Shown here: positions 1-7,414 of the stretch, in pieces
Layout of the letters: each line of letters opens with the position of its first letter
Numbering within the stretch: the first letter of the stretch is position 1
NCBI GenBank assembly: GCA_002469545.1
Contig: DKMK01000091.1
Span: 19,206-29,983 of the forward strand
Length of the DNA: 10,778 nucleotides
DNA from: Rhodobacterales bacterium UBA7416
GTDB lineage: Bacteria; Pseudomonadota; Alphaproteobacteria; Rhodobacterales; Rhodobacteraceae
Direction of reading: 5' to 3'
Position numbers and translations under genes: made by a program
The notes under the pieces: model-generated
Database searches by the model: none
What the model was told of the DNA's origin: nothing
What the model saw: the letters and a program-made list of their open reading frames with translations, nothing else

Positions 1-384
1 GCGTTGCCAGCTCATGCAGGAATGTGGCGATCAGCATCAGAAACAGCCGAAGATTTCTTGGGCCGTCTTGCCATTGTTCCAATGGTTTTAGAGGCTCGTG
101 GTTTGGATGTTACACCTGGAATGATAACACTCTTTAAAAGTGTGGATGACCAATCAACCGTGGACGCGCTTGAAATCATTTACGCAGAAGAGGTTGGCCA
201 TGTCGCCTATGGTTCTAAATGGTTCCACTTTTTATGTGGCCGTCACGAGCTTGATCCAAAAGTAACCTTTCATGAATTGGTGCAGACCTATTTCAAAGGG
301 AACCTAAAACCTCCATTCAACGATGAAAAACGGGCAGAAGCAGGAATACCATTGGATTTCTACTGGCCAATCGCAGTGAGTTAG
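1..384 (+). CDS. DUF455 family ferritin-like protein, 3' part
   Basis: The frame is open from base 1 and ends at TAG 382-384, so only the last 127 residues are present and the start lies outside the window. The segment includes an EEVGHVAYG stretch (near residue 64 of the visible part), an E-E-x-x-H pattern typical of ferritin-like di-iron helical bundles. The surrounding text (PAHAGMWRSASETAEDFLGR at the left edge, LDFYWPIA near the end) matches what I recall of DUF455 proteins. That family is predicted to be cytoplasmic and metal-binding; its reaction is not established, and some members are annotated as MiaE-like tRNA hydroxylase relatives or as rhamnan-synthesis proteins on weak grounds. 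A 136-bp gap separates it from the next gene, so I do not infer an operon. Family assignment is fairly sure; function is unknown. Confidence 0.85.
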   Translation, partial: ALPAHAGMWRSASETAEDFLGRLAIVPMVLEARGLDVTPGMITLFKSVDDQSTVDALEIIYAEEVGHVAYGSKWFHFLCGRHELDPKVTFHELVQTYFKGNLKPPFNDEKRAEAGIPLDFYWPIAVS

Positions 385-454
385 ATGTTTTTGGCAGTTT
401 TTTGCTACTTTTCGCAACTTCTTGCCGAGCCAGCGGTCGTTGGCGTAAAAATCA

Positions 455-483
455 TTGCCTTTGGCATACTTAAACCTTTAAAT
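455..483 (+). promoter_or_regulatory. Possible sigma-70-like promoter for the M23/bactofilin unit
   Basis: TTGCCT (455-460) and TTAAAT (478-483) are separated by exactly 17 nt and lie about 38 bp before the M23 start codon. Each hexamer matches the consensus at only four of six positions, so this is a weak candidate in the 136-bp gap after the DUF455 gene. No convincing terminator for the DUF455 gene was seen in 385-454, so read-through from upstream is possible. Confidence 0.25.
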
Positions 484-520
484 TCGATTTAGCGGAAACA
501 AACCGTTACGGGGTAAGTAA

Positions 521-1858
521 ATGACGGCCAAATTTGGAGTAGTGAATCGTGTCTTGGGCAAACATGTGCCTGAACAACGTATTTACCTGCGTTCTGACAA
601 GACAACACGTTATGTACGTTTGTCTCCATTGATTCAAACAATCATGGGAACCAGTTTTGCATTGGCCTTTTGTTGGATGATTGTTGCTTCGGTTGCGTTA
701 GCCGTTCAAGCCATTTCAGCCAACTCTGAAAAAGAACAAGCATCGGTATTACAAGAAGCTTACGAAGACCGCTTGGCACAACTTGCAGGCGAGCGCGATC
801 AGCGCTCGTTAGAAGCACAAACGTCTCTGGATCGCTTTTATATCGCATTACGCCAAGTTTCAGCACAGCAATCCGAATTGCTGGAGTTGGAAGAGGAACG
901 CCGTGAACTAGGCAAGGGTTTGAATATCATGCAACGCAAGTTGCAAGACGCCGTGAAATCACGCGACCTTGCGGAAAACCGTGCTGATGCATTGTTGACG
1001 GATCTACAATCGGTCACCGGCAATTTAAATTCTGAACTTGGATCGTCGAACGATACTCAAGCCACCCTTTCGTTCTTAACGTCTGCGTTGGACAAAACTG
1101 TTGTCGAGCGTGACGCGCTAAACAGCGAAACCGTTTACATGAAGAATCGCGTTGGTGAATTGGAATTGGATGCAGCGTTACTACAAGAACGCGGAAACCA
1201 AATATTCAACCGACTAGAAGAAGCAGTGGATGTGGCACTTACTCCATTGGCCAGTGCGCTGGACCGCCGCGGCATCAATACCAAGGCATTGGTAAACGAG
1301 GTGCGTCGTGGATATTCTGGAACCGGCGGTGCGATCACACCGCTTGAGATTTCGTCAGAGAGTGTTTTAGCCGACGAAGTATCGTCGCGGGCGGATAAGT
1401 TATTACGCCAATTGGACCGCGTTAATTTGATGAAATTGGCGGTATCCAAAGTTCCATTGGGGCACCCTGTCCCCGGTTCATATCGTTTCACCGGTGGTTT
1501 TGGTATGCGCACACATCCAATCAGCGGTGGTCGTCGCATGCATAATGGAACAGACATGGCAGGATCACGTGGCCAAGCAATTCTCGCGACAGGTGATGGT
1601 GTGGTGACATTTGCTGGACGTCAAAGCGGATATGGAAATCTTATAAAAATTAGACACGCCCAAGGATTTGAAACTTATTACGCACATCTTCACAGAATTA
1701 ATGTTAAATCCGGACAAAAAGTCTCGCGCGGGCAGAAGATAGGTGGTATGGGCAATACGGGCGGAAGCACTGGAGTGCATCTTCACTACGAAATTCGACT
1801 TGGCGGTAAGCCAATTAATGCTAGAAACTATATGAAGGCTGCAAACGATGTTTTCTAA
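521..1858 (+). CDS. Membrane-anchored M23 (LytM) peptidoglycan endopeptidase with coiled coil, LmdC-like
   Basis: A 445-aa predicted DD-endopeptidase cutting peptide cross-links in the periplasm. Order: cytoplasmic N-terminus (1-37), one membrane helix (about 38-65), a long Glu/Arg/Leu-rich coiled coil (about 68-230), a linker, and the M23 domain (about 310-440). All M23 motifs are intact: H341xxxD345 (MHNGTDMAG), the catalytic H389 in YYAHL, and H420xH422 (VHLHYE). It is therefore predicted to be a zinc enzyme itself, unlike degenerate EnvC/NlpD-type activators. ATG 521 is preceded by GGGG at 510-513 with 7-nt spacing. The last 11 bp overlap the bactofilin gene, implying translational coupling. 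The membrane helix-coiled coil-M23 layout beside a bactofilin recalls LmdC of Hyphomonas and Rhodomicrobium, where the cytoplasmic tail binds the bactofilin; that link is inferred here. Other M23 proteins of this shape exist, so I give no symbol. Confidence 0.92.
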   Translation: MTAKFGVVNRVLGKHVPEQRIYLRSDKTTRYVRLSPLIQTIMGTSFALAFCWMIVASVALAVQAISANSEKEQASVLQEAYEDRLAQLAGERDQRSLEAQTSLDRFYIALRQVSAQQSELLELEEERRELGKGLNIMQRKLQDAVKSRDLAENRADALLTDLQSVTGNLNSELGSSNDTQATLSFLTSALDKTVVERDALNSETVYMKNRVGELELDAALLQERGNQIFNRLEEAVDVALTPLASALDRRGINTKALVNEVRRGYSGTGGAITPLEISSESVLADEVSSRADKLLRQLDRVNLMKLAVSKVPLGHPVPGSYRFTGGFGMRTHPISGGRRMHNGTDMAGSRGQAILATGDGVVTFAGRQSGYGNLIKIRHAQGFETYYAHLHRINVKSGQKVSRGQKIGGMGNTGGSTGVHLHYEIRLGGKPINARNYMKAANDVF

Positions 1859-2345
1859 GAAACCAGAACCTACTAAACCAACAAGCACACCACCAGCATC
1901 GGCCGCAAAGCCATCTGGAACACCAGCAACGACCACACCATCGTCATCGATGAGCCCGGCGCCTGCTGCGACAAAGGCAAAGCCACCAGCATCAACGTTG
2001 GCGACTGATCTTCACATTAAGGGCAACCTTAAAACAACTGGCGACATTCAGATTTCTGGAACAGTCGACGGCGACATTCGCGCACATCTTTTGACAGTTG
2101 GCGAAGGTTCAACAGTTAAGGGCGAAGTTGTAGCAGACGATGTTGTTGTACATGGTCGTGTTGTTGGCCGTGTTAGAGGCTTAAAAGTACGTTTGACAGC
2201 GACTGCGCGTGTTGAAGGTGACATCATTCACAAAACAATCGCTATCGAAAGTGGTGCGCATTTTGAAGGTTCTGTGACCCGCCAAGATGACCCATTGAAT
2301 TCAACTGCAACGAAGCCAAAATTGACATCTAAAGCAGCTGAATAA
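1848..2345 (+). CDS. Bactofilin cytoskeletal protein
   Basis: A 165-aa bactofilin, a bacterial cytoskeletal protein that self-assembles without nucleotide into membrane-associated filaments that recruit cell-wall enzymes. Residues 1-46 are a Pro/Ala/Thr/Lys-rich, probably disordered tail. Residues about 50-145 form the bactofilin core, with short repeats rich in Gly and Val (TDLHIKGNLKTTGDIQISG, TVDGDIRA, VVVHGRVVGRVRG) expected to build a right-handed beta-helix. A short polar C-terminal tail follows. It begins MFSKKPE, close to the MFSK-type N-terminal peptide reported to target Caulobacter bactofilin to the membrane. ATG 1848 has GAAGG at 1834-1838 (9-nt spacing) within the end of the M23 gene, and an 11-bp overlap suggests coupled translation. 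A strong terminator follows 20 bp downstream. Length and composition are normal for the family. Confidence 0.95.
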   Translation: MFSKKPEPTKPTSTPPASAAKPSGTPATTTPSSSMSPAPAATKAKPPASTLATDLHIKGNLKTTGDIQISGTVDGDIRAHLLTVGEGSTVKGEVVADDVVVHGRVVGRVRGLKVRLTATARVEGDIIHKTIAIESGAHFEGSVTRQDDPLNSTATKPKLTSKAAE

Positions 2346-2364
2346 ACGATTTTAAATTCTAAAG

Positions 2365-2392
2365 AAGGCCCGCTTTTGGCGGGCTTTTTTTT
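2365..2392 (+). terminator. Rho-independent terminator after bactofilin, possibly bidirectional
   Basis: GCCCGC (2368-2373) pairs with GCGGGC (2379-2384) around the loop TTTTG and is followed by eight T residues (2385-2392). Outer A and G residues at 2365-2367 can extend the stem into the T tract. It ends the M23/bactofilin unit. On the minus strand the same hairpin is followed by CTTCTTT, so it could also stop transcription arriving from the convergent prfB unit, though less strongly. Confidence 0.92.
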
Positions 2393-2448
2393 GGACAAAC
2401 GCAGCGCAAATATTTTGGAAACTGTTGATCTGGCGGGGCCAAAAACAA

Positions 2449-3465
2449 TTAACGTTTTTTGCTCAAAATATGTTTCATTCGACCGAGCAAGTTTCCAGAG
2501 CCCTGTTTTTTGTTCAAAAAGGCGTTTCGAACCATCTCTTGTGGGTTCTCGGCCGACAGCTCATTTGTGACATCGCGCTTCACCTTAATGGGTTGGCGGG
2601 GCGTTTGTACCGGACTTGTGTCTAAAACGGTCAAGGCGACTTGTTCTGGGTGTTTGCTGTCTTGTGCAACCGTTCTAAGGACATTTATTGTCCACTGGTC
2701 TGCAAGTCGCACCGTATCACCGTGGTTTGGAATTTTGCCAAGATCGCGGCAATTGTTTACAAAAGCACAAACCATTGTGTGAAGATCCGCGAATGAAAGA
2801 GACGTTGGGTTTACATACAAAGAAACACCAAGTGCGTGTTCAGCGCCGACGATAACTGCACTGATTTCATCCTCTTGCTCTTCGTCAAGAATGTAAGGGT
2901 GCAGCAGAACAGATAAGGGTAATTCTTCATTTATAAAATCCATATATCCTTCGCCAGTGAACATCTGTTCTGACTGGGTCCAATGGATTAAATCGGGTTT
3001 TGCGTAATTACAGATATACAAGGTTGCCATGTGCAAAATCTGTAATCGCAACGCCACCTCTTTTGTCGTCTCGGCGTTTTCCAAAGCATCGTTTGTATCT
3101 GTATCAAAAATATTTCCGAGATCAAAGTTATTGCCGTCAGATCCAGTCGCCGAAACAGTGATCAAAATGTGCTGTGTATGAGATTGAATAATCCCACCGA
3201 AATCGACGTCTTGTTGTTGTAAAAACCGTGACCCCAAAGGGTTCCTAAACCCGTCGGCAGCCAATGGTCTACGACTAAAGTGCAATCTGATTTGACAGTC
3301 AGCAACACCAAGCACCAATGACGTGTTATCATTTCGCTGATCGACCGTTACGTTGTATCCATCCTGCGCTACAATATTGGTGATCGTCACGATGAAATGA
3401 TCAAAATCAACATCAGCGTAAGCATCCTTAAAAATACAAGCTGATGTGAAGTCGATTTTAAACAC
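2449..3465 (-). CDS. Uncharacterised 338-aa protein coupled to prfB, possibly DUF4261-like
   Basis: I do not recognise this protein with certainty. No signal peptide or membrane helix is evident, so it is probably cytoplasmic. The C-terminal region (about 180-262) has a pattern I associate with DUF4261: a hydrophobic PLSVLLHP strand, VGAEHALGVSLYV, then DLGKIPNHGDTVRLAD containing GDT 249-251. The last 40 residues form a basic tail (NAFLNKK to KHILSKKR). The start is GTG 3465 (read as Met), chosen because AGGGGA lies 5 nt upstream and because the next gene ends just before it. That Shine-Dalgarno overlaps the prfB TAG stop codon; only 9 nt separate the two genes, so translation is probably coupled to prfB. 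It ends 57 bp from the terminator of the convergent bactofilin unit. Many Asp, Asn and Thr residues and no visible catalytic motif mean no function can be proposed. Confidence 0.8.
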   Translation of the reverse strand: MFKIDFTSACIFKDAYADVDFDHFIVTITNIVAQDGYNVTVDQRNDNTSLVLGVADCQIRLHFSRRPLAADGFRNPLGSRFLQQQDVDFGGIIQSHTQHILITVSATGSDGNNFDLGNIFDTDTNDALENAETTKEVALRLQILHMATLYICNYAKPDLIHWTQSEQMFTGEGYMDFINEELPLSVLLHPYILDEEQEDEISAVIVGAEHALGVSLYVNPTSLSFADLHTMVCAFVNNCRDLGKIPNHGDTVRLADQWTINVLRTVAQDSKHPEQVALTVLDTSPVQTPRQPIKVKRDVTNELSAENPQEMVRNAFLNKKQGSGNLLGRMKHILSKKR

Positions 3466-3474
3466 CTTATTCCC

Positions 3475-4602
3475 CTATTGTTCTGATTGCGCCTCTGCGC
3501 GGGTTTTGCCAGATACATCCAACGCCAATGTCGCGGCCATAAATGCATCCAAATCGCCGTTCAATACACCCTGACTGTCCGAAGTTTCCACATTTGTTCG
3601 TAGGTCTTTGACCATTTGGTATGGGTGTAAAACGTATGATCTAATTTGGTTACCCCAACCTGCGTCGCCTTTATTATCATGTGCTTCTTGTATGCCTTCG
3701 GTGCGTTTGCGCATTTCCAGTTCATACAGCCGAGATTTAAGTGCGGCCATACAGTTGGCCCGGTTTTGGTGTTGGGATTTTTCGGAACTTTGGACAACGA
3801 TACCGGTTGGAGCGTGGGTAATCCGAACGGCCGAATCCGTTTTGTTGACGTGCTGACCGCCTGCCCCAGATGAACGATAGGTGTCCACGCGGATGTCAGA
3901 CGGGTTAATTTCAATCTCGATATTATCGTCAACAACGGGATACACCCAAACCGAGGAAAACGATGTGTGGCGTTTGGCATTGCTGTCAAAGGGCGAAATG
4001 CGCACCAAACGATGAACACCACTTTCTGACTTCAACCAACCAAAGGCGTTTGTGCCTTTGATCTGATATGTCACGGATTTTATGCCAGCTTCGTCGCCTG
4101 CACTCTCTTCCATACGGTCAACTTGGTAGCCTTTTTGTTCTGCCCAACGCACATACATCCGCGCCAGCATGTTCGCCCAATCACAGCTTTCGGTGCCACC
4201 AGCGCCTGCGTTAATTTGTAAGAACGTGTCATTTCCGTCCGCCTCGCCATTTAACAATGCTTCCAGCTCTTGTTTGGCGGCTTCTTTTTGAATTTTTTGA
4301 ATGGAGACTTCGGCGTCTTTTATGACTTCTTCGTCTTCTTCCATTTCGCCAAGTTCAATCATATCAATGTTGTCTTGCAGGCCTTGTGACAGCTCTGTAA
4401 AGCCTGCGATTGCATCAGCCAACATTTGACGTTCGCGCATAAGTTTTTGCGCTTTTTCGGGATTGTCCCACAATTTTGGGTCTTCTGACATGGCATCAAA
4501 TTCTTCCATGCGATGCGCAGCCGTATCCCAATCCATGCGTTGGCGCAGTAAATCCAATGATTTACGGACTTCTTCAACGATGTTTTCTATTTCTGCACGC
4601 AT
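3475..4602 (-). CDS. prfB: Peptide chain release factor 2 (RF2)
   Basis: A 375-aa class I release factor recognising UAA and UGA in the ribosomal A site and triggering peptidyl-tRNA hydrolysis. The SPF tripeptide that reads the stop codon is at 203-205 (RISPFDS), and the catalytic GGQ is at 248-250 (SSGAGGQHVNK). The helical N-terminal domain 1 covers about 1-115. Length is close to E. coli RF2 (365 aa). SPF rather than PxT separates it from RF1. The N-terminus reads straight through (DLLRQRMDWDTAAH) where E. coli and many other bacteria have an in-frame UGA and programmed +1 frameshift, so the classic autoregulation is absent. ATG 4602 has GGGA about 8 nt upstream. It follows the PBP1A gene after a 97-nt gap and precedes the unknown gene by 9 nt. 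Confidence 0.97.
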   Translation of the reverse strand: MRAEIENIVEEVRKSLDLLRQRMDWDTAAHRMEEFDAMSEDPKLWDNPEKAQKLMRERQMLADAIAGFTELSQGLQDNIDMIELGEMEEDEEVIKDAEVSIQKIQKEAAKQELEALLNGEADGNDTFLQINAGAGGTESCDWANMLARMYVRWAEQKGYQVDRMEESAGDEAGIKSVTYQIKGTNAFGWLKSESGVHRLVRISPFDSNAKRHTSFSSVWVYPVVDDNIEIEINPSDIRVDTYRSSGAGGQHVNKTDSAVRITHAPTGIVVQSSEKSQHQNRANCMAALKSRLYELEMRKRTEGIQEAHDNKGDAGWGNQIRSYVLHPYQMVKDLRTNVETSDSQGVLNGDLDAFMAATLALDVSGKTRAEAQSEQ

Positions 4603-4644
4603 GTATAATGTCCCAAATATTCCAATAGGTTTCTACAAAGCCAG

Positions 4645-4680
4645 TGACGCGTGGTAAAGTCTAATAGACGTCAACGCGTG
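4645..4680. repeat. Small palindrome flanked by ACGCGTG direct repeats before prfB
   Basis: In the gap between the PBP1A stop and the prfB start, GTCTA-A-TAGAC (4659-4669) is a near-perfect palindrome. It is flanked by two identical 7-mers, ACGCGTG at 4647-4653 and 4674-4680. TGACG (4645-4649) and CGTCA (4669-4673) can also pair. The layout could be a protein-binding site or a weak stem in the mRNA; no T tract follows on either strand, so it is not a normal terminator. Chance is possible in this AT-rich gap, and no strong promoter for prfB was found here. Confidence 0.3.
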
Positions 4681-4701
4681 AATATTAAATCAACGTCATC
4701 G

Positions 4702-7260
4702 TCAATATTGCCCACCACTGGACAAACTTCCAAACGTTGCTTTGCCCGAAATCTTTTTGGTTTCACCTGTGGCTGTGATCACGACCTGATCAGCCGTTTC
4801 TGACGTATTACCCGCCAAGAAGTCAGAGAAAATTTCAATGTCAGCACTGGCTGAAAACCCGCCATCAATAACAGTAATCAAGCCATCCAAAATGGGATCT
4901 TCGCCCAGACGGAACAGCTCTGAAACGACGTGGTCGCCAGTTTCGCCATCCGACAGCTGAGCGCCTGAAAAGCGGTCAAATTTTGCAAAATATGTATTTT
5001 CAGGTGGGGTGAATTTGCCAGCGCCATATTTTTTGATGGCCTTTTGCATGAACTGTTTAAACACTGGACCACACATACCACCACCAGACGCGCCGCGTCC
5101 CAACGGGGTTGGCGTGTCATGTCCAATATAACAACCCGCAACCATATTGCGTGTGAACCCGATGAACCAAACGTCTTTTGCTTCGTTTGTTGTGCCTGTT
5201 TTACCTGCTATCTGAACGCCTTTCATCGCAACGCGACGGGCGGTACCGCGTTCAACAACGCCACGCATCATCGATGTCAAACGGTATGCCGTCACTGGGT
5301 CCATAACGCGTTCACGATTGTTTTCGATACGTGGCGAACGCCCTTGTTCAATAATCGGCGACTGACAATCAAGACAATCACGCTGATCGTGCTTGAAAAT
5401 TGTGTTACCAAACCGATCCTGCACACGGTCCACCAACGTCGGTGCAACCCGTTCTCCGCCATTCGCAAACATCGCGTAGGATGAAACCATCTTAAACAAA
5501 GTTGTTTCTTGTGCGCCAAGCGATGCAGACAAAACACGTTGCATATTATCGTAAACGCCAAAACGTTCCGCATAACTGCCGACGACATCCATGCCAACGT
5601 CCTGTGCCAAACGAATGGTCATCAAGTTGCGTGACTGTTCAATCCCAACACGTAACGGCGCGGGGCCATAAAACTTGTTCGATGCATTCTTTGGTCGCCA
5701 TAAACCTTGGGGCGTGTTGATTTCAATTGGTGCGTCAACAATGATCGACACGGGGCTGTAACCAGTGTCGAGCGCGGATGCGTAAACGAACGGTTTGAAT
5801 GAAGAGCCAGGTTGACGTTGTGCCTGTGTTGCCCGGTTAAAGACCGAATGTTGATATGAAAACCCGCCCTGCATTGCCAAAACGCGGCCTGTGTCCGTAT
5901 CCATTGCCATAAACCCGCCTTGGACTTTGGGAATTTGACGCAATGTCCAACGCGTAATTACACCGCTTTTGTCACGTGCAGGTTTTACCAAAATGACGTC
6001 ACCCACAGACCACATATCCGTGGCCTTACGAATGCGCAGAATTTTTCCATCTTCAAGCTCGCGTTTTTTGGCCCATTTCAATTCCCGATCCAACGACAAC
6101 ACTTGTGTTTCGTCGGTTGCAAACCCTTCGATTTCTATACGCGCGGACTTTGCCCCAACTTCGGCAACAACTGCCAAATGCCAATCGGCAACATCGCGTG
6201 GCAGTTCCTTTTTGGACAGTTCATCGCGCCATGCGCCATCTTTGATTAAGGCAGCATCCAAAGTCGCCAATGGGCCACGCCAAGGGCTGTTCGCACGGTC
6301 ATATTTTTCCAGACCATCACGCAACGCAAGTTCGGCTTCGGACTGAAGTTCGGGATCCATTGTCGCGCGCACAGCCAAGCCACCAGTGAAAAATTGCTCT
6401 TCACCAAAAGAAGCAGACAGCTGTCTGCGGATTTCATCGGTGAAATAATTGCGTGGCGGGCGTGTGGACCGAACGGATGCCAAATGACCACCCTGCACTG
6501 TTTCCAAATCTTGATTTTTTGCAATCAATGCAGCGGCAGCCGTTACATATCCGTTTTCTGCCATTTCGCGCAAAACGAAATTTCGACGCGACAATGCACG
6601 TTCTTTTTGTCTGACGGGATGATAATTGCTGGGCGCTTTTGGCAAGGATGCCAAATATGCCGCCTCTTGCAATGTGACTTCTTCCAGCGTTTTACCAAAA
6701 TAGGTTTCTGCGGCCGCGGTTACGCCATATGAATTTTGCCCCAGAAAAATCTCGTTCAGGTATAATTCTAAAATCTTATCTTTTGACATCGAACTTTCGA
6801 TCCGCGTCGCCAGAATGATTTCCTTAACTTTGCGATCCAGCTTTCGTGATCCATCCAACAGGAAGTTTTTCATCACCTGTTGTGTGATCGTTGATGCGCC
6901 GCGCAAATCTTGGCCACGCGCGGCATCAATGATTGCCTTGGCAATACCGGCAGGATCATAACCCGCGTGTTCATAAAAATTCTTATCTTCGGCAGATATG
7001 AAAGCCTGTTTAATGATGTCTGGTATTTCATCTGCTGGTGTGAACAAGCGGCGTTCTTGTGCGAATTCGTCCATGACTTGACCATCAATCGAATAAACAC
7101 GGCTGATTGTGGCAGGTTCATAACTGGCTAATTGCTCGTGATCTGGCAGGTCGCTGCCATAGGCAAAAAAGATACCCGCCAGCAATGCTGCCCCTAAAAC
7201 ACCACCCAGTGTTAAAAGTGCAAAAATTGATCCGAAAAACGAAAATATAAAACGTAACAC
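4702..7260 (-). CDS. mrcA: Penicillin-binding protein 1A, bifunctional class A PBP
   Basis: An 852-aa inner-membrane peptidoglycan synthase facing the periplasm. An N-terminal membrane helix (about 3-35) precedes the GT51 glycosyltransferase, with E91 in SAEDKNFYEHAG, GASTITQQVMKNF, and E147 in RKVKEIILATR. A linker/OB-like region (about 320-450) follows, then the transpeptidase with SSFK (nucleophile S486), SRN (S543) and KTGTT (from K687). All catalytic motifs are intact, so polymerisation and cross-linking should both work. The frame stays open to a TTG at 7308, but I prefer GTG 7260: it has AGGA 9 nt upstream, gives the MLRFIFSFFG start I recall in relatives, and removes 16 residues that look unlike a membrane anchor. 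It lies 154 bp downstream of amiC and 99 bp upstream of prfB on the same strand. Stop is TGA. Confidence 0.95.
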   Translation of the reverse strand: MLRFIFSFFGSIFALLTLGGVLGAALLAGIFFAYGSDLPDHEQLASYEPATISRVYSIDGQVMDEFAQERRLFTPADEIPDIIKQAFISAEDKNFYEHAGYDPAGIAKAIIDAARGQDLRGASTITQQVMKNFLLDGSRKLDRKVKEIILATRIESSMSKDKILELYLNEIFLGQNSYGVTAAAETYFGKTLEEVTLQEAAYLASLPKAPSNYHPVRQKERALSRRNFVLREMAENGYVTAAAALIAKNQDLETVQGGHLASVRSTRPPRNYFTDEIRRQLSASFGEEQFFTGGLAVRATMDPELQSEAELALRDGLEKYDRANSPWRGPLATLDAALIKDGAWRDELSKKELPRDVADWHLAVVAEVGAKSARIEIEGFATDETQVLSLDRELKWAKKRELEDGKILRIRKATDMWSVGDVILVKPARDKSGVITRWTLRQIPKVQGGFMAMDTDTGRVLAMQGGFSYQHSVFNRATQAQRQPGSSFKPFVYASALDTGYSPVSIIVDAPIEINTPQGLWRPKNASNKFYGPAPLRVGIEQSRNLMTIRLAQDVGMDVVGSYAERFGVYDNMQRVLSASLGAQETTLFKMVSSYAMFANGGERVAPTLVDRVQDRFGNTIFKHDQRDCLDCQSPIIEQGRSPRIENNRERVMDPVTAYRLTSMMRGVVERGTARRVAMKGVQIAGKTGTTNEAKDVWFIGFTRNMVAGCYIGHDTPTPLGRGASGGGMCGPVFKQFMQKAIKKYGAGKFTPPENTYFAKFDRFSGAQLSDGETGDHVVSELFRLGEDPILDGLITVIDGGFSASADIEIFSDFLAGNTSETADQVVITATGETKKISGKATFGSLSSGGQY

Positions 7261-7287
7261 AAGTGTAATTCCTATTGGCTTATCGAC

Positions 7288-7316
7288 TGTATAACATTCA
7301 AAACCCAATGGTCCAA
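7288..7316 (-). promoter_or_regulatory. Weak extended -10 promoter candidate for PBP1A
   Basis: On the minus strand, TTGGAC (7316-7311) and TATACA (7293-7288) are 17 nt apart, and TG one base before TATACA makes an extended -10. The -35 is poor (three of six). A start about 7 nt downstream would give a leader of about 20 nt before GTG 7260 and would exclude the upstream TTG 7308 as the start codon. The AmiC gene may also read through into PBP1A. Confidence 0.28.
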
Positions 7317-7350
7317 CGGCGCCATTCAGTTTATCAGCAACAAGGCGCCG
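7317..7350. repeat. Inverted repeat CGGCGCC/GGCGCCG between amiC and PBP1A genes
   Basis: CGGCGCC (7317-7323) and GGCGCCG (7344-7350) form a 7-bp GC-only stem around a 20-nt AT-rich loop, in a gap that is otherwise AT-rich. It sits just upstream of the PBP1A promoter candidate. It may be an operator or an RNA stem that slows read-through from amiC; no T tract follows on the minus strand, so it is not a standard terminator. Confidence 0.4.
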
Positions 7351-7414
7351 ACTCTTTCAATCTATTTATGGTCAATCAGTGAAAAATTAAATAGCGCAAC
7401 CAGAATTGAGACTA

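Noticed and set aside
385..420. T-rich stretch after the DUF455 gene as a terminator
   Set aside because: TTTTTT is present but no adequate GC-rich stem precedes it.
2376..2782. Short plus-strand frames across the terminator and the end of the unknown gene
   Set aside because: They start within the terminator or its trailing region, lie opposite the longer minus-strand gene and show no domain.
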